Positions 18,583-26,139 of a stretch of DNA of 64,000 nucleotides are shown one piece after another. A model generated the notes under the pieces. That model was given only the letters and a program-made list of their open reading frames with translations, did no database searches and was not told the origin of the DNA. The DNA is from Novosphingobium profundi (GTDB lineage: Bacteria > Pseudomonadota > Alphaproteobacteria > Sphingomonadales > Sphingomonadaceae). How positions within the stretch are numbered: position 1 is the first letter of the stretch; each line of letters opens with the position of its first letter. Location of the stretch: contig NZ_JABWCU010000017.1 of the NCBI RefSeq assembly GCF_018491765.1, forward strand, positions 62,001-126,000, written 5' to 3'. The position numbers were made by a program, and so were the translations under genes.

Positions 18583-18671
18583 CTAGTACCTTAGTACTAT
18601 GCTTGAGTTCTTGCGTTGCACCGCAAACTACACCTAGAAAAGCACCGGCTCCACGGCCACGATACGAAAAA

Positions 18672-18688
18672 GACCAGATAATCTGGTC
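18672..18688. promoter_or_regulatory. 17-bp perfect palindrome before the LacI-family gene
   Basis: GACCAGAT-A-ATCTGGTC is a perfect dyad ending 18 bases before the regulator start. It has a different sequence from O1/O2. It may be a binding site for another regulator or for autoregulation; no protein can be assigned. Confidence 0.45.
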
Positions 18689-18706
18689 ACTTCAAGACGG
18701 TAGAGC

Positions 18707-19756
18707 ATGAGCGATCGGGAGAACGGCCAGACCACGCAACCGCGTGCCACGATGCAGGACGTGGCGCGGGCGGCTGGCGTCTCGCTCAAATCCGTGTCCC
18801 GCGTGATCAACGCCGAACCGCATGTCTCGCAAAAGCTTCTGGACAAGGTCCAGGCGGCGATCCACGAACTGCGCTATGTCCCCGATACCGCGGCCCGCTC
18901 GCTCGCCGGCCAGCGCCATTTCATGCTCGGCGTCCTGCTCGACAACCCCAGCCCACACTACACTATGCGCCTGGTGGCGGGCGCCTACGAGGCGTGCCGC
19001 CAGCATCGCTACACGCTCCAGTTCGACAACATCTATGCCGCGGAAGGGCCCGGTCACCAGGCCGAACGGATCGAGCAGATCCTGCACTCCAGCCGGCTCG
19101 ACGGCATGATCCTGACGCCCCCGACTTCCGATGTGCCCGAACTGCTCGACAGTCTGGAGCGCAAGGGCCTGCCTTATGTTCGGATCGCGCCCGGACAGGA
19201 CACGGAGCGCTCCGCCCGTGTCACCGTCGACGACCGCGACGCGGTACGGCAAGTGGCGGACTATTTCTGGGAACGCGGCCACCGCCGCTTCGGACTCGTT
19301 CGCGGACTGTGGTCGCACCCCAGTTCGCGGATCCGCCGCGATGCCTTCGTCGAACGCCTGCGCAGCCATTCACCCGATGTCAGCATCATCGAGGCCGACG
19401 GCGACTACACGTTCGAAGGCGGCCTGCGTGCGGGCGAGGAACTGCTCTCGGCGCGGCGTCCCGCCACCGCCGTCTTCGCCTCCAACGACGACGGCGCCGC
19501 AGGCGTCATGACGGCCGCGATGCGCCTGGGGTTGAAAGTGCCACACGACGTCTCGGTAATCGGCTTTGACGACAGTTGGGTGGCCAAATCGGTCTGGCCC
19601 AGTCTCACCACCGTGCGCCAACCGCTCGAGGAAATGGGCCATGCCGCCGCGCAGATGCTGATCTCGCGCGCGCTTGGCGGCCACCACGGAACGTTCGCGA
19701 ACCGCCATTTCGAGCATCGCTTCATCGAACGCGGAACGGTCCGAACGATCGCCTGA
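18707..19756 (+). CDS. LacI-family transcriptional regulator
   Basis: 349-residue regulator. Residues about 14-60 form the LacI helix-turn-helix and hinge (MQDVARAAGVSLKSVSRVIN, then AARSLAG). Residues 70-340 form the periplasmic-binding-protein-like sugar-sensing core, with SNDDGAAGVM and VSVIGFDDS segments typical of the fold. It probably binds the palindromes in its upstream spacer and represses the divergent receptor-GH3 unit until a sugar is present. The ATG has a weak GGTAGAG ribosome site. It is followed after 56 bases by the GH42-like gene in the same direction. Confidence 0.93.
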   Translation: MSDRENGQTTQPRATMQDVARAAGVSLKSVSRVINAEPHVSQKLLDKVQAAIHELRYVPDTAARSLAGQRHFMLGVLLDNPSPHYTMRLVAGAYEACRQHRYTLQFDNIYAAEGPGHQAERIEQILHSSRLDGMILTPPTSDVPELLDSLERKGLPYVRIAPGQDTERSARVTVDDRDAVRQVADYFWERGHRRFGLVRGLWSHPSSRIRRDAFVERLRSHSPDVSIIEADGDYTFEGGLRAGEELLSARRPATAVFASNDDGAAGVMTAAMRLGLKVPHDVSVIGFDDSWVAKSVWPSLTTVRQPLEEMGHAAAQMLISRALGGHHGTFANRHFEHRFIERGTVRTIA

Positions 19757-19812
19757 AGCTGTCCGCCCCGGGCTTGCCCGAACCCACCACGACCCGCGCA
19801 AAGGCTCCGCAC

Positions 19813-21942
19813 ATGGCAAAGCCCTCCCCCTTCCTGAAATCCGCCTCCTGTGTCTCCGGCGTGCTGGGCCTGCTGACCGCAGGACTCATGGTCTCCGGCG
19901 CGGCGAATGCCCAGCCGACGCCGGATCACCCCGTCCTGCCCGACACGATCCTCTTCGGTGCCGCCTACTACGACGAGTACACGCCATCCCCGCGCGCCGA
20001 GGAGGACGCACGGATGATGAAGGAGGCAGGGATCACCGTGGTCCGGATCGCCGAGAGCACCTGGAGCACGCTCGAACCCGAACCGGGCCGGTTCGACTTC
20101 ACCAGCATCGATCGCACGCTCGCCGCGATGAACCGCAACGGCATCAAGGTGATTATCGGCACCCCGACGTACGCGATCCCGACCTGGCTCGCCAAGGCCC
20201 ACCCCGACGTGCTCGTCACCCGCAAGGACGGCCAGGCCAAGTACGGCCCGCGCCAGAACATGAACATTACCAACCCCGCCTTTCGCGAGGCCGCGCAGCG
20301 CGTGATCGTGGCGCTGATCGACCACGTGCGCGACGATCCGGCGGTGATCGGCTACCAGCTGGACAACGAGACCAAGGCCTACGGCGTCGCCGGGCCGGAC
20401 GTGCAGGCCGCCTTCCAGGCCCGGATGCGCCAGCGCTTCGGGACGACCGAGGCGATGAACCGCGCCTTCGGCCTCGACTACTGGAGCAATCGCATCAACC
20501 GCTGGGACGACTTTCCCGACGTCACCGGCACGATCAACGCGAGCCTTGGCAACGCCTTTGCCCGCTTCCAGCGCGGGCTCGTCACCGATTACCTCGCCTG
20601 GCAGGCCGCCCTCGTGCGCGCCCACGCCCGCCCCGACCAATGGCTTACGCAGAATTTCGATCTCGACTGGCAAGGCTATTCCTATGGCGTCCAGCCCGAG
20701 GTCGACCACTGGCGGGCCGCGCGCAGCCTCGACGTCGCGGGCATCGACATCTACCACCCGAGCCAGGCCCAGTTGACCGGAGCCGAGATCGCCTTTGGCG
20801 GCGACCTCGCCCGTTCGATCAAGGGCGGGCGGAACTACCTCGTCATGGAAACGCAGGCGCAGGGCTTCCCGAACTGGACGCCCTGGCCCGGGCAGTTGCG
20901 CCTGCAAGCCTACAGCCACCTCGCCAGCGGCGCGAACATGCTCGCCTACTGGCACTGGGCGAGCACCAGCGCGGGGTTCGAGACGTACTGGAAGGGCCTG
21001 CTCTCGCAGGACTACGCTCCCAACCCCGTGCTCGCCGAAGCCGCCACGGTCGGGCATGATCTCCAGCGCCTTGGGCCGCGCCTCGTCAACCTCAAGAAGA
21101 CCAACGAGGTCGCCATCTACGTCAGCAACGAGGCGCTCACCGCGATGGATTCCTTCGCCTTCGTCTCGGGCGGCAAACCGCGTTACAACGACGTCGTGCG
21201 CACCCTCTACGACGCGCTCTACCGCCAGAACATCGAGGCCGACCTGATCTCGCCCGACCTCGACACCGACCTCTCGCGCTACAAGCTGATCGTGGTGCCC
21301 GCGCTCTACGCGGCGAGCGATGCGCAATTGGCCCGACTGAACGCCTATGCCAAGGCTGGCGGGCACCTGCTCTACACCTTCAAGAGCGGCTTCTCGAACG
21401 AGGACACCCGCGTGCGCGCCGAAAGCCAGCCGGGCGGGATCGCGGCGGCGGCGGGCGTCACCTACAGCCAGTTCACGATCCCCACCGATACCGCGCTCGA
21501 GGGCGATCCCTACGCGCTGGGGGAGGCGAACAAGGTCACCGGCTGGATGGAACTGCTCCAGCCCACGACCGCTTCGGTGCTCGCACGCTACACCGGTCCC
21601 GCCTGGACCGGTACCCCGGCGCTGACCCGGAACGCATACGGGCGCGGCGACGTGACCTACCTTGGGTTCCTTCCTTCGCCCGAACTCGCCGAAAAGATCC
21701 TCGCCCAAGCCGCCACGCACGCGGGTCTCGCGGCCAGTCCCCTGCACTGGCCGCTCATCGAGCGCTCGGGCGTTCCGGCAAGCGGCAAGCGCGTTCACTA
21801 CCTGCTGAACTATTCGGCGCAGCCCCGGGTCGCCGAGCCGCAGTTGCCGGCATCCCGCGACCTCCTGACCGGAAAGGCGCTCGCGGCCAGTGGATCGCTC
21901 CGTCTCGAACCGTGGGGAGTGGCCATTCTCGAGGAGAATTGA
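19813..21942 (+). CDS. GH42-like beta-galactosidase, secreted
   Basis: 709-residue glycoside hydrolase of family 42 type. A signal peptide (MAKPSPFLKSASCVSGVL..., cleaved near ANAQ) sends it out of the cytoplasm, unlike most GH42 enzymes. The barrel starts with FGAAYYDEYTP. The acid/base Glu is in GYQLDNETKAYG (about residue 186) and the likely nucleophile in LVMETQAQG (about residue 346). A trimerisation-like middle domain and a small C-terminal beta domain follow. An AAGG site precedes the ATG at 19813. It probably acts with the GH3 enzyme on imported galactosides; the exact linkage is unknown. Confidence 0.88.
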   Translation: MAKPSPFLKSASCVSGVLGLLTAGLMVSGAANAQPTPDHPVLPDTILFGAAYYDEYTPSPRAEEDARMMKEAGITVVRIAESTWSTLEPEPGRFDFTSIDRTLAAMNRNGIKVIIGTPTYAIPTWLAKAHPDVLVTRKDGQAKYGPRQNMNITNPAFREAAQRVIVALIDHVRDDPAVIGYQLDNETKAYGVAGPDVQAAFQARMRQRFGTTEAMNRAFGLDYWSNRINRWDDFPDVTGTINASLGNAFARFQRGLVTDYLAWQAALVRAHARPDQWLTQNFDLDWQGYSYGVQPEVDHWRAARSLDVAGIDIYHPSQAQLTGAEIAFGGDLARSIKGGRNYLVMETQAQGFPNWTPWPGQLRLQAYSHLASGANMLAYWHWASTSAGFETYWKGLLSQDYAPNPVLAEAATVGHDLQRLGPRLVNLKKTNEVAIYVSNEALTAMDSFAFVSGGKPRYNDVVRTLYDALYRQNIEADLISPDLDTDLSRYKLIVVPALYAASDAQLARLNAYAKAGGHLLYTFKSGFSNEDTRVRAESQPGGIAAAAGVTYSQFTIPTDTALEGDPYALGEANKVTGWMELLQPTTASVLARYTGPAWTGTPALTRNAYGRGDVTYLGFLPSPELAEKILAQAATHAGLAASPLHWPLIERSGVPASGKRVHYLLNYSAQPRVAEPQLPASRDLLTGKALAASGSLRLEPWGVAILEEN

Positions 21943-22063
21943 TCCCCCCGGCTACGCACTTGCGGCAATATTCGCTGCAGGTGCGCAGCCCCCGGAACGC
22001 CAGCCCTGTCTTGTGCATTTGTCTCATATCGCCGTCACCCAGGAAGCAGGCAGGCAAAAAGCA

Positions 22064-23470
22064 ATGCGTGAGCGTCTAGTCGTCGTATCGAACCGCCTGC
22101 CGATGGGAGATACCCCTTCCGGCGGGCTCGTGGTCTCGCTCCACGACGCGCTGGCCGCCTCGGGAGGCTGCTGGATCGGTTCGCACCCCGAACCCGGCGA
22201 CGACCAGGGCCAGTTCGAAGCGATCGGCGAGACCCCCTACCGCCGGCTCGCCTTCCGCCTCACCGACGCGGACATGGAAAACTACTACCTCGGCTTCGCC
22301 AATTCGGTGCTCTGGCCATTGTGCCATCGCCGCCCCGACCTCGTGCGGCTCGCCCCGGGGTACCGCGAGGGCTACGAGGCGGTGAACCGGCGGCTCGCGG
22401 CGATGATCGCACGCGAGGTCACCCCCAGCGACCTGATCTGGGTGCAGGACTACCACTTCATCCCGCTTGCGCGCGAACTGCGCCGGCTGGGGCTGGCCAA
22501 TCGCATCGGCTTCTTTCTCCACATCCCCTTCCCGGTGCTCGCCGATCTCTCGATCATGCCGCAGCCCGAGCACTTCGCCGAGGACCTCGCGCACTACAAC
22601 CTCGTGGGCCTGCAGACGCGCGGCGACGTCGCGCGCTGCCTCGAAATGTTCCGCGACGATCCGCGCGCCGAATTCATGACCGACGGCTCGATCAAGTTCG
22701 GCGAACACGTCGCGCAAGTGCGCTCGTTCCCGATCGGCATCGACCCCGCCACCTTTCGCGAGGAGGCCGAGCGCGAGGTGCCCGACCCGTTCGGTGGTGC
22801 GAGTCCCGATCTTTTCGCGATCGGGGTCGACCGGCTCGACTACAGCAAGGGTCTGCCCAACCGCTTTCGGGCCTTCGGCCGCTACCTCGAGACCCGCCGG
22901 GACAACACGCGCTCCGACGTTCGCCCCTGCCTCGTCCAGATCGCCCCGCCCACGCGCCAGGGCGTGGAAGCCTACGACGATATAACCGAAGAACTCCAAG
23001 GCCTCACCGGCAAGATCAACGGCCAGTTTGCCGAGCTTGACTGGACCCCGATCCGCTTCATCAACCGTTCGGTCGAGCGCCCCAAACTCGCGCGGCTGTT
23101 CCGCAAGGCGCGCGCCTGCCTCGTGACCTCGCTGGCCGACGGGATGAACCTGGTCGCCAAGGAATATGTCGCGGCGCAGGACCCGGATGACCCCGGTGTG
23201 CTCATTCTCTCACGCTTCGCAGGAGCCGCCGAGGACATGACGCAGGCACTCCTCGTCAATCCCTACGACATCGAAGAAATGGCGGGCGCGATCGACGCGG
23301 CATTCCGCATGCCGCTCGAGGAACGCCGCCGCCGCCACGAAAGCTCCCTCGAGGCCGTGAAGCGAACCGCGGCCATGCTTTGGGCGGAGAGCTTCCTCAA
23401 GGTCCTCAAGTCGAGCGTCACGACTTTCGAGCTTAGACCCGAGGGCGAAACGCCACTCCCCGCGTCGTGA
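22064..23470 (+). CDS. otsA: Alpha,alpha-trehalose-phosphate synthase (UDP-forming)
   Basis: 468-residue GT20 glycosyltransferase joining glucose from UDP-glucose to glucose-6-phosphate. Visible hallmarks are VVVSNRLP and GGLV at the N-terminus, WVQDYHF, FLHIPFPV, GVDRLDYSKGL (about residue 258) and DGMNLVAKEYVAAQ (about residue 361). The ATG at 22064 starts exactly at the conserved N-terminus; reading further upstream gives no family sequence. No trehalose-6-phosphate phosphatase (otsB) is present in the window, so that step must be encoded elsewhere. The gap to the preceding gene is 121 bases. Confidence 0.95.
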   Translation: MRERLVVVSNRLPMGDTPSGGLVVSLHDALAASGGCWIGSHPEPGDDQGQFEAIGETPYRRLAFRLTDADMENYYLGFANSVLWPLCHRRPDLVRLAPGYREGYEAVNRRLAAMIAREVTPSDLIWVQDYHFIPLARELRRLGLANRIGFFLHIPFPVLADLSIMPQPEHFAEDLAHYNLVGLQTRGDVARCLEMFRDDPRAEFMTDGSIKFGEHVAQVRSFPIGIDPATFREEAEREVPDPFGGASPDLFAIGVDRLDYSKGLPNRFRAFGRYLETRRDNTRSDVRPCLVQIAPPTRQGVEAYDDITEELQGLTGKINGQFAELDWTPIRFINRSVERPKLARLFRKARACLVTSLADGMNLVAKEYVAAQDPDDPGVLILSRFAGAAEDMTQALLVNPYDIEEMAGAIDAAFRMPLEERRRRHESSLEAVKRTAAMLWAESFLKVLKSSVTTFELRPEGETPLPAS

Positions 23471-23567
23471 TCCTCGCCGGGCGCATGCCGCGTGCACGAT
23501 GGCGCGAAGGCACATCAAGCCCTTCGCAAGACATCTTGGAATAAAGTGAGCGCGCACGTAAAATATG

Positions 23568-23661
23568 TTTTGAACACCAGCGCGCCTCATTGAAACAATA
23601 TTCCAATGTCCACTTTTGAACAAACTTTTCAAGAATAAGCGCAAGTCATCGAGATATGTTC
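23568..23661. repeat. Three spaced TTTTGAAC repeats in an AT-rich spacer
   Basis: TTTTGAAC occurs at 23568, 23614 and 23654. The last two copies share a longer context (CA-Y-TTTTGAAC-M-AACTTT). All are on the plus strand in the 266-base gap before the L,D-transpeptidase gene. They may be regulator sites; no promoter hexamers stand out. Confidence 0.4.
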
Positions 23662-23736
23662 ATTTTTGAACCAACTTTGAATTTTTTTACAATTTAGACC
23701 TTCAAATGAAGCTGATCTCACGCCATAATTGTGGGC

Positions 23737-24444
23737 ATGGTGGAGTGGTCTTCGAAAATCGATCGTCGTGCAATGCTGATTACAGGAGCCGTGGGAGCCT
23801 TGGGTGTCCTCACCCGGCGCTCCTCGTTGCTCGATCCCGTGGGTCCGCAGGCACCGCCTGCCTCGCGTGCTCCTACCCCGCGTCCGGCCGCAAAGGCCGT
23901 TCCTGCCACGCCGAAGCCCGAATTCCCGCAATTCGCCGTCAATCCGCATCTGCTCGACAAGGCACGATCCGCGCTCGATAGGCATGGTCGCAAGATCGCG
24001 CATCGCGACCGGATCGCGCTGATCGACTTCACCGTCTCCTCTTCGAAGCAGCGCTTGCACCTGCTCGACCTCGAAGCCGGGACGGCCAAGCAGATGCTCG
24101 TCGCCCACGGATCAGGCTCGGACCCGGCGCACACCGGCTTCCTCGAACGCTTTTCCAACGTTTCGGGATCGAACGCCTCGAGCCGGGGGGCTTATGTCAC
24201 GGCGGACTACTATGTCGGCAAGCATGGCCGCTCGCAACGCCTGCTCGGGCTCGACCCGACCAACGACAACGCCCTCGAACGCGCGATCGTACTGCACAGC
24301 GCCTGGTACGCGAACGAGGACATGCTGCGCTCGCATGGCATGCTCGGGCGCAGCCAGGGCTGCTTTGCGGTGGGCGAAAACTGCCTGTCCGAAGCCTTCG
24401 CCTTCCTCGGCGAAGGACGGATGATCTACGCCGACAGGGCCTGA
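23737..24444 (+). CDS. Murein L,D-transpeptidase catalytic domain protein (YkuD_2 type)
   Basis: 235-residue exported protein. An N-terminal segment with twin arginines and a hydrophobic run (DRRAMLITGAVGALGVL) looks like a signal or Tat-like leader. A Pro/Ala-rich linker (residues 30-65) follows, then the catalytic domain. The domain contains HGSGSDPAHTGF, an HSAWY segment and the probable active-site Cys in RSQGCFAVG (about residue 209). Family members act on peptidoglycan stem peptides or are relatives of such enzymes. The ATG at 23737 was chosen, but a GTG two codons earlier is equally possible; no clear ribosome site separates them. A different L,D-transpeptidase follows. Confidence 0.8.
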   Translation: MVEWSSKIDRRAMLITGAVGALGVLTRRSSLLDPVGPQAPPASRAPTPRPAAKAVPATPKPEFPQFAVNPHLLDKARSALDRHGRKIAHRDRIALIDFTVSSSKQRLHLLDLEAGTAKQMLVAHGSGSDPAHTGFLERFSNVSGSNASSRGAYVTADYYVGKHGRSQRLLGLDPTNDNALERAIVLHSAWYANEDMLRSHGMLGRSQGCFAVGENCLSEAFAFLGEGRMIYADRA

Positions 24445-24565
24445 CCCTCGTGCCGGTGTGCGCCGACCATCGATGCCGGTGACCGACACCGGGCAATCAA
24501 CGATTGTCTCGAAACATTTCGGGGGTTTCGCTCGTTTCCATCCCGTTCATTCGGGAGAGACCTTC

Positions 24566-26005
24566 GTGCGACATGCCATGCGAAATGCGGTGAAACTTGC
24601 CTCGACGGCCAGCCTGGCCTGCGCCCTGGCCGCCTGCGGCTCGGACGGCCAGAACCAGGCCGTCGCCCGCGAGCCCCATTGGAATTCCTCCTCCGCGCGC
24701 GCGTTGAACGAAGCCATCGCCCAACGTGCCGCACACGGCCTCGACCACATCGCCTTCAAGGCTGCGGGCGATCCCGATACCACCGAAGGATCAGCCCAGC
24801 TGACGCAAGAAGCGCTACGCTTTGCCGCCGCGCTCGCCCAGGGCGCCAGCGACCCCACCAAGCTCTTCGAGGTCTACACGATCCCGCGCCCCCAGGCCGA
24901 CCTCAGGGCCGGGCTCGCCAAGGCGCTCGCAGAGGACAAACTGGACGACTGGCTGGCCAGCCTCGCCCCGCAGGAGGGCCCCTACCAGCTCCTTTCCAAG
25001 GCCTATCTCGAGCTTGAAAAGCAGAAGGCCGCACCCTCCCCCGGCATCCCGGTGACCGACGAGGCGATCCGACCGGGCGACGACGACGCACGCGTTCCCG
25101 CCATCGCGCGCCAACTGATCGCCTCCGATTATCTTGCGGGCGAGCCGGCTTCCGGCAATCGCTACACACCCGCGATGGCCGCAGCGGTCAAGCGCATGCA
25201 GACCGACTACGGCATCAAGCCCGATGGGGTGATCGGCAAGGACGCGCTGGAAATCCTCAACCTTTCCGTTGCCGACCGGCTGCGCGCCCTCGCGGTGGCC
25301 ATGGAGCGTCTGCGCTGGCTCGAACGCAATCCCCCCGCCACCCGCATCGACGTCAACACCGCTGCGGGCCGCCTCGCCTACTGGCGCGATGGCAAGCAGG
25401 TCGACACCCGCAAGGTGGTGGTCGGCGAACCGGGTCGCGAGACGCCGCAGCTCGGCTCCCCGATCTTCCGTCTCGTCGCCAACCCGACCTGGACCGTACC
25501 CCGCTCGATCCAGGAAAAGGAATTCGCCGGCAAGGGTTCGGGCTATCTCCAGGCGCACAACATGGCCTGGAAGGATGGCTGGATCGTCCAGCAGTCGGGC
25601 CCGAAGAATTCGCTCGGCCTGGTCAAGTTCGACATGCAGAACACCCACGCGATCTATCTGCACGACACCCCGGCCAAGGCGCTGTTCGACGAAGTCCAGC
25701 GCCAGCGCAGCCACGGCTGCGTGCGCGTCGACGATGCACTGGGCTTCGCGCAGCTGATCGCGCAGAACGAAGGTGTCGAGGCCGAATGGCACAAGGCCCG
25801 CGCCACGGGCAAGGAGAGCTTCGTCAAGCTGCCCAAGCAGATTCCCGTGCGCCTGCTCTACCAGACCGTGCTCTTCGATGACGCGGGAAATCCGGTGATC
25901 CGCGCCGATCCCTACGACTGGGACGAACGCGTCGCAGTCAAGCTCGGTTTCGCCAAGCGCCCGGGGCACGTGCTCAAGTCCAAGTCCGACGACATCGGCC
26001 CCTGA
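24566..26005 (+). CDS. L,D-transpeptidase of the YcbB/LdtD family, lipoprotein
   Basis: 479-residue enzyme that forms 3-3 cross-links in peptidoglycan. The N-terminus is a lipoprotein signal with lipobox LAAC. A scaffold region follows, then a peptidoglycan-binding segment (RMQTDYGIKPDGVIGKDAL, about residues 212-230). The YkuD catalytic domain has the active Cys in SHGCVRVDD (about residue 385) and the conserved HDTPAKALF. The GTG at 24566 was chosen for GGGAGAG seven bases upstream; an ATG at 24578 is the alternative. It is co-directional with the preceding transpeptidase and convergent with the SMC operon. Confidence 0.92.
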   Translation: MRHAMRNAVKLASTASLACALAACGSDGQNQAVAREPHWNSSSARALNEAIAQRAAHGLDHIAFKAAGDPDTTEGSAQLTQEALRFAAALAQGASDPTKLFEVYTIPRPQADLRAGLAKALAEDKLDDWLASLAPQEGPYQLLSKAYLELEKQKAAPSPGIPVTDEAIRPGDDDARVPAIARQLIASDYLAGEPASGNRYTPAMAAAVKRMQTDYGIKPDGVIGKDALEILNLSVADRLRALAVAMERLRWLERNPPATRIDVNTAAGRLAYWRDGKQVDTRKVVVGEPGRETPQLGSPIFRLVANPTWTVPRSIQEKEFAGKGSGYLQAHNMAWKDGWIVQQSGPKNSLGLVKFDMQNTHAIYLHDTPAKALFDEVQRQRSHGCVRVDDALGFAQLIAQNEGVEAEWHKARATGKESFVKLPKQIPVRLLYQTVLFDDAGNPVIRADPYDWDERVAVKLGFAKRPGHVLKSKSDDIGP

Positions 26006-26032
26006 GGACGGGCGAAAAGCAGAAGGGAGCCG

Positions 26033-26086
26033 CTAGAGCATTTTCCAGTCAGGTGGAATCACCTGACGGTTCAGAAAATGCGCTAG
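26033..26086. repeat. Extragenic palindromic element A
   Basis: A 54-base imperfect palindrome: outer arms CTAGAGCATTTTC and GAAAATGCGCTAG match at 12 of 13 positions, and an inner 7-bp stem TCAGGTG/CACCTGA has a GAAT loop. The AGCATTTTC...GAAAATGC design resembles abundant intergenic repeats of alphaproteobacteria (general knowledge). It may also act as a terminator for the transpeptidase gene. Confidence 0.8.
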
Positions 26087-26095
26087 AACAACAAG

Positions 26096-26139
26096 CTAGA
26101 GCGGTCGATCGGATGCAATCTGATCGTAAACCGCTCTAG
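26096..26139. repeat. Extragenic palindromic element B, overlapping the jetC stop codon
   Basis: A 44-base palindrome with 10-bp perfect outer arms (CTAGAGCGGT/ACCGCTCTAG) and an inner stem CGATCGGAT/ATCTGATCG containing one G:T pair. It starts nine bases after element A and shares its CTAGAGC edge. Its right arm contains the stop codon (26136-26138) of the minus-strand ATPase gene. Confidence 0.8.
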
